NCBI GenBank assembly: GCA_903904835.1
Contig: CAIVEI010000113.1
Coordinates: forward strand, 1-64,000
Direction of reading: 5' to 3'
Source of the DNA: an uncultured Schlesneria sp.
GTDB lineage: Bacteria > Planctomycetota > Planctomycetia > Planctomycetales > Planctomycetaceae
DNA: 64,000 nt
Below are positions 56,626-64,000 of this stretch, piece after piece. The stretch's first letter is position 1, and every line of letters begins with the position of its first letter. The notes beneath the pieces are model-generated. The model made no database searches. It was not told the DNA's origin and saw nothing but the letters and a program-made list of their open reading frames with translations. The position numbers and the translations under genes were made by a program.

Positions 56626-57316
56626 CCAAGATGTGGATTAAAAATCGACTCTCGTTTTCAATTCGAAAAGCAAGTCGATTTTCATGAGCACCTTCCAAAT
56701 AATAATAAAGTGTTTCCATTTTCTCATTGACCTGCGACAAATGTGCATATACGTTCATGTCGTTTACTGTTGTGGTGGAGGCGAAGGAATCCGCGAGGGC
56801 TTACCTGAAACCAAAGTCGCCAGCATCGCTTTGATATTGTCGATATTGTTCGTGTGGGACTCTTGCTTGCGCAAGCTGTTTTCTGGAACGGGCTGAAGCC
56901 CATTTTACAGCTTTCTGCTCGACTGGATTTTCGAAGCCAAAACCTGACGGCGGCAATTGATCTAGACATCTTGGAATGAATTACGGATCGCCCCCGTAGC
57001 CCAGCGGGGGTGCGGGCTGATCCGTGGCGGCGCCGAAGCGGCGAGAAAGTAGTTTTGGGAAAGTAGAAAGTAGAGATTAGTCGCTCGAACTTCATCGAAC
57101 TTTGACACCAAGTTTTGTGGCCGCGTGATGACAACAGAACGGAAGAGAAGATTTTTGAACAGAAGGTGAGGAAGGTAGCGAAGTGAAGAGAATCGCAGGA
57201 GACCTTTCGTCGGTCGTTTGTGCGAGGTCGGGAGACCCGTCGCACAACAAGAAGATTCCTCCGACAGCGTGTTTCTCAATCCGGTCGCGGACATCAAGCA
57301 TTATGGTAGGAAGAGC

Positions 57317-57415
57317 TTAGCCACCGATAGCACCGATGGGCACGGATAAGAGACGACCGAAAATTTGTTCTGTCTTTGGGATTTATCCATGCCCATCCGC
57401 GTTATCCGTGGTTAA
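57317..57415. repeat. Arm-bounded inverted repeat (33 bp arms)
   Basis: Arms 57317-57349 and 57383-57415 pair at 27 of 33 positions (TTAGCCAC outer, GGATAA inner). The arms contain the words ACCGAT/ACGGAT and GATGGGCA. Same size class as 28290-28408. Confidence 0.65.
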
Positions 57416-57457
57416 AAATCCTGAATCGAACTCAATGGAAGCCTGGAAATCGCCAAT

Positions 57458-57554
57458 GTTGCCTAAGAATTTCCAGAGTTGCCTAAGCCGTTTCATGGTA
57501 GCCCAACCAGAGTTGCCTAAGCTCCGACAGTGTTTCCCATCAGAGTTGCCCAAA
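57458..57554. repeat. GTTGCCTAAG interspersed word cluster
   Basis: GTTGCCTAAG occurs at 57458, 57478 and 57512, and the variant GTTGCCCAAA at 57545; GTAGCCCAAC at 57498 is a further relative. Three are preceded by AGA. Spacing is irregular (20, 20, 14, 33), so this is not a CRISPR. Confidence 0.5.
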
Positions 57555-57642
57555 CGTTTTGAAACTCACACCGAACCGGTTGTTTGACTTGGGGGTTCTG
57601 TCGAGTCTGTGCGTGGTCAGTGGAGACTACCACGACTGACTG

Positions 57643-57674
57643 CATTATTTCGTGTTTTCATTATTTCGTGTTTT
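57643..57674. repeat. Tandem 16 bp duplication (CATTATTTCGTGTTTT)
   Basis: Two perfect adjacent copies, 57643-57658 and 57659-57674. The sequence resembles, in inverse orientation, the CACGAAA-rich stretch at 12421-12450. Confidence 0.6.
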
Positions 57675-57794
57675 CGTGATCGTCGCGCAAGTTCTTTAAC
57701 GAGTGTACGACTTAGTTGCTCGATTGGCCGTGACTTGCGACGATTGTGGTTGTGCAAACACTTCCGCCGTATGTTGCCAGGGCAGGATGCTTTT

Positions 57795-59099
57795 ATGAAC
57801 ATTCATGTCAATGTTTCTCACCTTTCAATCCGTCGATTTAAACGGAGTCATTTTCTGTCGGTCTACGCCTTGTTCCTGTTGGTAAACAGTTTGTGTCTGG
57901 CACAACCAGCGAATGACAAACATGACTGGCCGCAATTTTTGGGACCGCAGCGCAACGGGATCTCACAGGAAGTCGGTTTAATTGACCGATGGCCATCCGC
58001 AGGTCCTAAGGAGGTCTGGCGTGTTTCCGGTGGCGTGGGAATGTCTGGTTTGGTGATCAGTCGAGGGCGACTTGTCACGCTCATTCAGAAAGACGGTGAG
58101 CAACAGCTTGTTTCGCTCAATGCTCTGACTGGAAAAACAGTCTGGGAACAGCCCCTGGCACCTGAATACCAAAATGGGATGGGGAACGGGCCGCGTGCGA
58201 CTCCTGCCATTTCGGGCGAACTGATCTTTTCGTATACCGGCGAAGGAATTCTCACCGCGGTCAATTTTTCGAGCGGGAAGGTCGTCTGGACCCACAACGT
58301 TGTAGAAGAACTTGGCGGTCAAGTGGCCGATTATGGGATGGCGAGTTCCCCATTAGTCGTCGACAACCGCGTGCACGTCACCGTTGGTGCTTCCAACTCC
58401 ACCGTTGCGGCTTTCGAGGCGACTACCGGCAAGCTGGTTTGGAAATCGGGTGAAGATCCAGCGGGATATTCTTCACCAACTTTACTGAATGTTGGCGGAC
58501 GTTCGCAGCTTGTCGTCTATTCAGGGGCGTCAGTCCTTGGGCTGAGTCCAGACAACGGTACCCTGCTCTGGAGACATCCTTATGAAACAAATTTTGATTG
58601 CAACATCGTGACCCCGTTAGCAGTGAAAGATCAGGTGTTTGTTTCATCGGGAGAAAACCACGGCAGCGTGTTATTGTCTCTCAAGCCGAAAGGGAACAAA
58701 TTCGAAGTCAGCGAAGTCTGGAAGTCACAGGGGCCGAAGAGTGTCCTGCGGAACGAATGGCAGACATCGATCCTGCACGACGGGTTCTTGTACGGGTTCG
58801 ACAATGTCGGGGCTGCCGGTCCGGTGACTCATCTCACCTGTGTCAATGCGGCGACTGGTGAACGGGCCTGGCAGGAACTGCGGTTTGGTAAAGGGAATTT
58901 AATAGCCGCCGACGGCAAACTGTTCATGACCACAATGAATGGCGAGTTAGTTGTCGCGAAAATCTCGAGCAAGGGTTATGAAGAAATTGGCCGGGCTGAA
59001 GTTCTCAAACAGACACGTCAGGCTCCTGCCCTTTCCAATGGCCTGCTCTATCTTCGGGATAACGACGAAATTATCTGTCTCGATGTCCGCAAGCCATAA
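57795..59099 (+). CDS. Exported PQQ-like beta-propeller protein
   Basis: 434 aa from ATG 57795, with AGGA 9 nt upstream; longer frames run into duplicated repeat DNA and were rejected. An N-terminal signal segment (FLSVYALFLLVNSLCLAQ) is followed by DWPQFLGPQRNGISQE, a typical opening of planctomycete PQQ-binding-like proteins. Propeller repeats show the tryptophan-docking pattern: LVSLNALTGKTVWEQPL, LTAVNFSSGKVVWTHNV, VAAFEATTGKLVWKSG, VLGLSPDNGTLLWRHPY, LTCVNAATGERAWQEL. No catalytic residues assigned; ligand binding or scaffolding is likely. It lies 45 bp upstream of the Gfo/Idh/MocA gene. Confidence 0.88.
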   Translation: MNIHVNVSHLSIRRFKRSHFLSVYALFLLVNSLCLAQPANDKHDWPQFLGPQRNGISQEVGLIDRWPSAGPKEVWRVSGGVGMSGLVISRGRLVTLIQKDGEQQLVSLNALTGKTVWEQPLAPEYQNGMGNGPRATPAISGELIFSYTGEGILTAVNFSSGKVVWTHNVVEELGGQVADYGMASSPLVVDNRVHVTVGASNSTVAAFEATTGKLVWKSGEDPAGYSSPTLLNVGGRSQLVVYSGASVLGLSPDNGTLLWRHPYETNFDCNIVTPLAVKDQVFVSSGENHGSVLLSLKPKGNKFEVSEVWKSQGPKSVLRNEWQTSILHDGFLYGFDNVGAAGPVTHLTCVNAATGERAWQELRFGKGNLIAADGKLFMTTMNGELVVAKISSKGYEEIGRAEVLKQTRQAPALSNGLLYLRDNDEIICLDVRKP

Positions 59100-59144
59100 T
59101 TCAACGTTGATCCGCAATTCGTTGTTTCATTCGGAGAGATCCTG

Positions 59145-60176
59145 ATGCCTGAACTCACGGTCGCAGTGCTGACAGATGTTGGCGGGGCACACCTGGATTC
59201 CTACCTTACCGGACTCGCATTGTCGGACCAGGTTCGTTCCGTGGTCGTGGCCGATCCGAGTGGATTGAGTGATGCTGCCGCGAAGAAATCGTTGGGGGCC
59301 AAGTTGACCCATTTCGAACGAGATCACGCAAAGGCGCTCGTCGATCATCAACCGGGGATGGCACTGGTCACGTTGGAAGCAATCAATGCGCCTCCGGTGA
59401 TTCAAATGGCACTCGAAGCAAACTGTCATGTGATGGCGGAAAAGCCGTCGTGTGTCAAAGCCGAAGACTTTGAACCACTTGCCAGACTGGCCGATATGAA
59501 GCATCGATATCTGATGCTGGCATTTGCAAACCGGTTGCGTGGAACGGTCAAGGCTGCAAGAAACCTGATTCAGTCAGGGCAGATCGGGAAGATCTACGGT
59601 TGTGAACTGCATATTGTCGCCGATCAAACGCGGCTCAAGAATCCGACCTATCACAAATCGTGGTTCGCTGATCGTACCCGCGCAGGAGGAGGACACCTGA
59701 TGTGGCTGGGAATTCACTGGATCGATCTGGTGATGCATCTGACTGATTCACAAATCGTCGAGGTCGCAGGCTTCGCCGGTATCGTCGGGGGGCAACCGCT
59801 GAAAATTGAAGACTCGGCCGCGATGTCATTAAGGTTTGATAATGGCAGCTTCGGCACGATGACCAGTGGATATTACCTCGATCGTGGCTATCACTCGCAC
59901 ATTAAGATTTGGGGATCGGACGGTTGGTTGCAACTGGAACCACACGGTGGTGAACCGTTGCAGTGGTACAGCACGAAAGAGACGCCCGCTCAGATCCGAA
60001 AGTACGAAGGACCGGCAGATGACACGAGCTATACGCCGCTCGTCCAAGCCTGCGTCAAAGCAAGCGCCGATTCCGCTTCGCCGCCGGTCACCAGTGGCCA
60101 AAGCCTGCACGCGTTGAAAACGGTTTTTGCATGTTACCGCGCTGCGGAAACCGGCCAATCGCAGCGAGTCCGATGA
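59145..60176 (+). CDS. Gfo/Idh/MocA family oxidoreductase
   Basis: 343 aa. The N-terminal Rossmann domain is somewhat atypical: the usual GxGxxG is replaced by LTDVGGAHLDSYLTG. The family motif AEKPSC (EKP) is intact in ANCHVMAEKPSCVKAEDFEPLARLAD. The C-terminal domain has the expected GGGHLMWLGIHWIDLVMHL with the catalytic His region, and GYHSHIKIWGSDGWLQLEP. It probably oxidises or rearranges a sugar-like substrate with NAD(P). GGAG lies 9 nt before the ATG; it follows the propeller gene by 45 bp and is probably co-transcribed. Confidence 0.88.
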   Translation: MPELTVAVLTDVGGAHLDSYLTGLALSDQVRSVVVADPSGLSDAAAKKSLGAKLTHFERDHAKALVDHQPGMALVTLEAINAPPVIQMALEANCHVMAEKPSCVKAEDFEPLARLADMKHRYLMLAFANRLRGTVKAARNLIQSGQIGKIYGCELHIVADQTRLKNPTYHKSWFADRTRAGGGHLMWLGIHWIDLVMHLTDSQIVEVAGFAGIVGGQPLKIEDSAAMSLRFDNGSFGTMTSGYYLDRGYHSHIKIWGSDGWLQLEPHGGEPLQWYSTKETPAQIRKYEGPADDTSYTPLVQACVKASADSASPPVTSGQSLHALKTVFACYRAAETGQSQRVR

Positions 60177-60316
60177 TGCGATTATCTGGCATTTGTCAGC
60201 CATGATTGTTTTCAAATTCGGATTAGATGAAAGCGGGTGTGCCTGATCTGGCTCATCAAAATCTGGCTCATAGTAAAACCGCCTATTGTTTGGAACTGTT
60301 TCCAGGGAAAGTCCCA

Positions 60317-62305
60317 ATGACAAATTGCTATGGTCTCAATATTCAAATTCCGGCCTTGTGCTTCATTGTTATGGGAGTTGTCACCGTTTTGAATGGGGCC
60401 GATGATCTCGAAGAACTTGGGCCACCCGTTGATGTCAGTTTTACCGCAAAGCTCGACGGTACTGAGCAACGTTATGTGATTCGCCTTCCAAAACAATTTG
60501 ATGTCAATCAACCGCACAGCCTTTTGATCGCTCTGCACGGTCACGGCTCGGACCGTTGGCAATTCATGAATGACGCTCGTGACGAATGTCGTGCAGCGCG
60601 TGACGCGGCGGCAAAATATCGGTTGATTTACGTATCACCAGACTATCGCGCAAAGACCTCATGGATGGGGCCAGCCGCAGAGAAAGACCTGTTGCAGATT
60701 CTGGATGATCTCCACCAGCGGTTTCGGATTGAAAATGTGATCCTCTGCGGCGGTTCGATGGGGGGCACTTCAGCTCTTGCATTTGCAGCCATCCACCCGG
60801 AAACAATTGACGCCGTTGTTTCGATGAATGGAACGGCGAACCTGATCGAGTACGCAGGTTTCACCGAAGCAATTGCGGCGTCATATGGTGGAACCAGGTC
60901 TGAGCAGCCTGAGGTTTACCGCACTCGATCGGCGGAGTTGTTTCCTGAACGACTGACGATGCCAATCGGACTAACAACAGGCGGGCGCGACGTTCTCGTT
61001 CCTCCAGAGAGTACATTGCGACTAGTGGAACTGCTGAAAAGACGTGGTTCACGTGTCCATTCAATTCATCGTCCCGAAAGGGGGCACGAAACCAATTATT
61101 CCGACGCCATGGACGCCCTGAAATTTGCCATCGAAAAGTCCCTTCAGAACAATCTGCAGTCAAAACCTCTTCTCAGTTTCAACGAGTCGCCAAGAACCAT
61201 TGTTTGCCTGGGAGACAGCGTGACGGGAGTTTATTACCACACGGGCGGACAACGGGCTTATCCCGAATTGCTCGAATTGGGGTTGAGGCGGTTATTTCCA
61301 AATGCAGACGTTAAGGTCATTAATGCGGGAATTAGCGGGCAGACAACGGCAGAAGGCCTGGAGCGATTTGAACGAGATGTACTTAGTAAGCATCCAGACT
61401 TGGTCACAATCAGCTTTGGCCTGAATGACGTCACGCGAGTCACCCCGGAGAAATTTCGCGAGAAACTGGAAATGTTGATTAATCGCTGCCGTGCACGAAA
61501 CTGTCAGGCTGTACTTTGCACACCGAACGCCGTGATCGACACGCCAAGCCGTCCCACTCAAACGCTGGTTTCTTATTGTGAGATTATCCGGTCCGTCGGC
61601 CGCGACCTGTCCGTCCATGTCTGCGATCAATATCGGACAGGAACGCATCTGCGCAGTCGTGCTCCCTGGACCTGGCGGCTGACGATGAGCGACGAAATTC
61701 ATCCCAATCTGGATGGTCATAAACGCATGGCAGAAGAACTTTGCCTGCGTATTGCTGGCAAGTCCTTATCTTTGGACTGGATCGACCCACCCCGCCCAGC
61801 ATTGCTGCACGTCAAAGCCTTACTGCAAAAACAGCGTACGGTCAAAGTCCTTGCGATGTCACCCTATCACGCACTGATCGGAGCGGCGTTAAAGGGTTTG
61901 AATCAAGACGCAATCGTCGATGTGACACCCTGGTCTGTTGAAGGAAAAACAATTGCGACTTTAGAGAACGAAGCAAAGGCCACGGTACGAACTCTTAAGC
62001 CGGATCTGGTTGTCATCGCGGTTCCGCAAGAAGCCGCTGCCGAAACTGACGAACAGTTCGTACACTATTACTCATGGATCATGAACTGGTCGCTAAGTTT
62101 CGGGCATCAAGAATGGGACTGCATTGTTGTTGATCCCTCTGTTTCCGATTCCGATAAGGTTGGCACACGCAATGAACTTTGCCGAAGACTGGTGCGAGCT
62201 CAAGGGCTGGAGTTGATCACCCGCGCCCGCGATGACAAATCAACTCAGGCCGAATTGCTGCGTGATTGGTTCACCAGACAATCGAACGAAGTGTCTGCAA
62301 AGTAA
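60317..62305 (+). CDS. Exported two-domain esterase: alpha/beta hydrolase fused to SGNH/GDSL hydrolase
   Basis: 662 aa from ATG 60317, with a signal-like N-terminus (IQIPALCFIVMGVVTVLNGADD). Domain 1 (about 40-280) is an alpha/beta hydrolase: LLIALHGHGSD, nucleophile CGGSMGGTSALAF (Ser 147), Asp in TGGRDVLVPP (225), His in PERGHETNY (257). Domain 2 (about 290-480) is SGNH: VCLGDSVTG (Ser 301), INAGISGQT, FGLNDV (368-372) and DEIHPNLDGHKR. A further 180 residues follow without known motif. Both triads look complete. Joint deacetylation or polysaccharide ester cleavage is a plausible role (inference). It may share an operon with the oxidoreductase. Confidence 0.85.
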   Translation: MTNCYGLNIQIPALCFIVMGVVTVLNGADDLEELGPPVDVSFTAKLDGTEQRYVIRLPKQFDVNQPHSLLIALHGHGSDRWQFMNDARDECRAARDAAAKYRLIYVSPDYRAKTSWMGPAAEKDLLQILDDLHQRFRIENVILCGGSMGGTSALAFAAIHPETIDAVVSMNGTANLIEYAGFTEAIAASYGGTRSEQPEVYRTRSAELFPERLTMPIGLTTGGRDVLVPPESTLRLVELLKRRGSRVHSIHRPERGHETNYSDAMDALKFAIEKSLQNNLQSKPLLSFNESPRTIVCLGDSVTGVYYHTGGQRAYPELLELGLRRLFPNADVKVINAGISGQTTAEGLERFERDVLSKHPDLVTISFGLNDVTRVTPEKFREKLEMLINRCRARNCQAVLCTPNAVIDTPSRPTQTLVSYCEIIRSVGRDLSVHVCDQYRTGTHLRSRAPWTWRLTMSDEIHPNLDGHKRMAEELCLRIAGKSLSLDWIDPPRPALLHVKALLQKQRTVKVLAMSPYHALIGAALKGLNQDAIVDVTPWSVEGKTIATLENEAKATVRTLKPDLVVIAVPQEAAAETDEQFVHYYSWIMNWSLSFGHQEWDCIVVDPSVSDSDKVGTRNELCRRLVRAQGLELITRARDDKSTQAELLRDWFTRQSNEVSAK

Positions 62306-62342
62306 AAGTCGTGCCTTGTCGCAGCGGAATTCATCGCTCTCG

Positions 62343-63098
62343 TTACGAATCGGCTTCCAGTTCAGCCATGACAGTCTCTGGGATATTGAAGTTCGCCGTG
62401 ACGCTTTGTACGTCATCGTGATCTTCAAGGATTTCCATCAGCTTGAGGACCGCACGAGCGGCTTCGAGATCAAGTTCGACTGTGTTGGTTGCGATTCGCA
62501 TGACTTCCGCTGTTTCCATCGGAATTTTTGCGTCCTCGATCGCGGACATCACTTCCTGGAAGGAATCGGGGGTCGTCGTGACCTCAAACATCTCGCCGAC
62601 CTGCTGGACGTCGGATGCTCCGGCTTCGAGAGCAATTTCGAAGAGCCGATCTTCCGTCACTGATTTCGTCGGGGTCTGAATGATTCCCTTGCGTTCGAAC
62701 AGGTACGCAACGCACCCGGTGCTGCCAAGGTTACCGCCGTTGACCTCGAAAATCTTTCGTATTTCACCTGCTGTCCGATTTCGATTTTCGGTCAGGATTT
62801 CGCAGAGAATGGCCACTCCATGCGGGCCATAACCTTCGTACATCACCTCATCGTAGGTTTCTGTTTCGAGTTCTCCGGTCCCTTTTTTGACCGCACGCTC
62901 AATCGTATCGTTTGACATCGACGCTTTTCTAGCTCGGTCGATGGCATAACGCAATGCGAGATTGGCCGCCGGATCACCACCGCCTCGTCGCGCAGCAACG
63001 ATGATGTAACGTGCCAGCTTGCCAAACAGCTTGCCTCGCTTCTTGTCAACGAGGCCTTTTTTAAAGGCGATATTCGCCCAGTGGGAATGTCCAGCCAT
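62343..63098 (-). CDS. YebC/PmpR family protein (TACO1-like)
   Basis: 251 aa, full length. Signature MAGHSHWANIAFKKGLVDKKRGKLFGKLARYIIVAARRGGGDPAANLALRYAIDRARKASMSNDTIERAVKKGTGEL, followed by YEGYGPHGVAILCEILTENRNRTAGEIRKIFEVNGGNLGSTGCVAYLFERKGII. Family members act in translation of proline-rich stretches or as DNA-binding regulators; for this organism, with many Pro-rich exported proteins, either is possible. The gene stands alone, convergent with the esterase gene. Confidence 0.95.
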   Translation of the reverse strand: MAGHSHWANIAFKKGLVDKKRGKLFGKLARYIIVAARRGGGDPAANLALRYAIDRARKASMSNDTIERAVKKGTGELETETYDEVMYEGYGPHGVAILCEILTENRNRTAGEIRKIFEVNGGNLGSTGCVAYLFERKGIIQTPTKSVTEDRLFEIALEAGASDVQQVGEMFEVTTTPDSFQEVMSAIEDAKIPMETAEVMRIATNTVELDLEAARAVLKLMEILEDHDDVQSVTANFNIPETVMAELEADS

Positions 63099-63223
63099 GT
63101 TCTCTGAGTCAGAATCGAAGGAGTATTAAGCTTAAAACGATTGATCGGGGAGATTAAAGCCGAAATGATCTGTGATCTCTACTCAAGCCTTTTTAATTCC
63201 TCATTGAATATCAGATTCACCCG

Positions 63224-64000
63224 TCAGGGTGATCCCTTTTCTGCCGGCTTGGGATTGGGTGACGCACCGTGTTGTTTCAATTTTTCTCGGATTCGATCGT
63301 TGAGTGCTTCGTCCGTCGGCTTCTCTTCCTCCGAACGTTGTAGTCCAGTCTTCCACGCCTCGATCGCTTTTTCCGTTTTCATCGCTTTCAGCAGGACATC
63401 GCCTAAGTGGTCCCAGAGGGTCGCATCACCACCGAAGCTTGCTTGCGTTGCCTGTTCAAGAGGTGGCAATGCCTCGTCAATTTTTCCTAATTTGAATAAG
63501 ACCCAGCCAAGACTGTCCAAGTACGCTGCGTTCTCGGGTTCAGCCGCCAGAGCCTTGCGAATCATTTTCTCAGCACGTTCCAGATTTTTCCCCTGATCAG
63601 CCCACAAATAGCCAAGGTCATTGTTTGCCTGCGTGCTCTCAGGATTGAATTCGAGAACTTTTTCGAGGATCTCTTCACCCCTACGGATTTCACCCTTTTG
63701 GACATAGATATTTGAGAGATTAAACTGGCACCGTTCGATCACTTCCTTTTCTTCGGGAAAGTCAGTCATGACTTGCTCCGATTTACGAATCGCGTCATCC
63801 CAGCGTCGGGCATGTGTGTAAATCCCCACCTCGAAAAGGCGAAAATCAGGGTTGTCATCATCCAGTTTGATCGATTCATTAATCGCATCGACTGCCTCGT
63901 CGATACGATTGTCGCGCATGAGAACTTGTGCCAATGAGTAATAAGTGACGGCTCGACCGCGTTCAGTCAGCTGCCCCGATCCAAGAATGTCTTTGTAGAT
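63224..64000 (-). CDS. TPR-repeat protein, 5' part beyond window
   Basis: The frame is open to base 64000, so the N-terminus is missing. The visible 258 residues are TPR helices: AVTYYSLAQVLMRDNRIDEAVDAINESIKLDDDNPDFRLFEVGIYTHARRWDDAIRKSEQVM, GEEILEKVLEFNPESTQANNDLGYLWADQGKNLERAEKMIRKALAAEPENAAYLDSLGWVLFKLGKIDEALPPLEQA. The C-terminus is a Lys/Pro-rich tail. The YLDSLGWVLFKLGKIDEAL pattern is common in exported TPR proteins of bacteria. Function unknown; partner binding likely. Confidence 0.85.
   Translation of the reverse strand: MYKDILGSGQLTERGRAVTYYSLAQVLMRDNRIDEAVDAINESIKLDDDNPDFRLFEVGIYTHARRWDDAIRKSEQVMTDFPEEKEVIERCQFNLSNIYVQKGEIRRGEEILEKVLEFNPESTQANNDLGYLWADQGKNLERAEKMIRKALAAEPENAAYLDSLGWVLFKLGKIDEALPPLEQATQASFGGDATLWDHLGDVLLKAMKTEKAIEAWKTGLQRSEEEKPTDEALNDRIREKLKQHGASPNPKPAEKGSP

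Larger units (their letters stand above)
56455..57794. other. 1.34 kb non-coding, repeat-rich region
   Basis: No supported gene. In order: hairpin GCTTGGGCT/AGCCCGAGC (56517-56536); a GCCCGACGCGCCAGCGG repeat relative (56554-56570); a long hairpin (56569-56625); G/C-rich segments around 56980-57045; a 33 bp-arm inverted repeat (57317-57415); a GTTGCCTAAG cluster (57458-57554); and a tandem 16 bp duplication (57643-57674). Frames on both strands read through these and lack ribosome sites. Confidence 0.65.

Noticed and set aside
56724-57245. 173-codon minus-strand frame in the repeat-rich island
   Set aside because: Runs through repeat DNA, is very rich in Ser/Arg, and competes with equally long frames in other phases.
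57458-57554. Possible CRISPR-like array (GTTGCCTAAG words)
   Set aside because: Repeats are only 10 bp, spacing is irregular, and no cas genes are in the window.
57609-57794. N-terminal extension of the PQQ-like propeller protein
   Set aside because: The extension covers a tandem DNA duplication and has no signal-peptide character, whereas ATG 57795 has AGGA upstream and leads into a signal peptide.

Overview
This 64 kb window is almost certainly a planctomycete chromosome segment (order Planctomycetales; no finer placement is claimed). The evidence is the gene set: a membrane-bound-dehydrogenase/HEAT/cytochrome c protein and a second large cytochrome c protein of PVC type, a DUF1559 pseudopilin-like protein, an FG-GAP/UnbV (CRTAC1) protein beside a multiheme cytochrome, a YHYH protein, a Uma2 nuclease-fold protein, and many exported proteins of no known family. 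Base composition is moderate and genes lie on both strands in short operons. Many genes have a recognisable purine-rich ribosome binding site, and I used these to move several starts inward. No rRNA, tRNA, CRISPR array, intact insertion sequence or prophage was seen.

Layout. 0.2-4.9 kb: type IIA topoisomerase subunits B and A (ParE/ParC-like, minus strand). 5.2-9.2 kb: five short exported, Gly/Tyr/Cys-rich proteins (plus strand), four of them a tight cluster closed by a strong terminator. 9.4-16.2 kb: pentaheme cytochrome-TPR protein, CRTAC1-type propeller protein, RidA-like protein, unknown membrane protein. 16.2-26.2 kb: PVC dehydrogenase/cytochrome c protein, XTP/dITP pyrophosphatase coupled to a YbhN-like flippase-type protein, MBL/beta-CASP ribonuclease-like protein, RuvB, and an HtrA-like protein that appears to have lost its catalytic residues. 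26.4-31.3 kb: GntR (YtrA-type) regulator, small membrane protein, ABC ATPase and a permease with a large extra soluble domain, with a palindromic operator on the promoter. 31.5-39.8 kb: a broken small exported gene, an Orn/Lys/Arg decarboxylase, YHYH protein, PSP1 protein and two exported proteins. 40.0-52.5 kb: giant cytochrome c/LamG protein, Uma2, zinc-ribbon DUF1559 protein, a TetR-controlled DevBCA-type exporter operon with two visible operators, and a YheT hydrolase translationally coupled to a cysteine-less thioredoxin-fold protein. 52.9-64 kb: PHP-type metallohydrolase, ECF sigma factor with a membrane partner, a 1.3 kb repeat-rich non-coding stretch, PQQ-type propeller, Gfo/Idh/MocA oxidoreductase, an esterase-SGNH fusion, YebC and a TPR protein cut by the window edge.

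The gaps between genes carry several dispersed palindromic repeat families. The best is a roughly 100 bp element bounded by GTGCCAC/GTGGCAC, with six whole or partial copies here. Others are a 72 bp inverted repeat with GCCCGACGCGCAAGCGA arms, and a set of roughly 100-280 bp units flanked by imperfect inverted arms. I see no single multi-gene system that is clearly new. The strongest leads are the palindromic repeat family, the doubly degenerate HtrA-like protein with an inserted PDZ domain, the exported-protein cluster with a shared post-signal motif, and the two promoter/operator architectures that can be read directly from the sequence.
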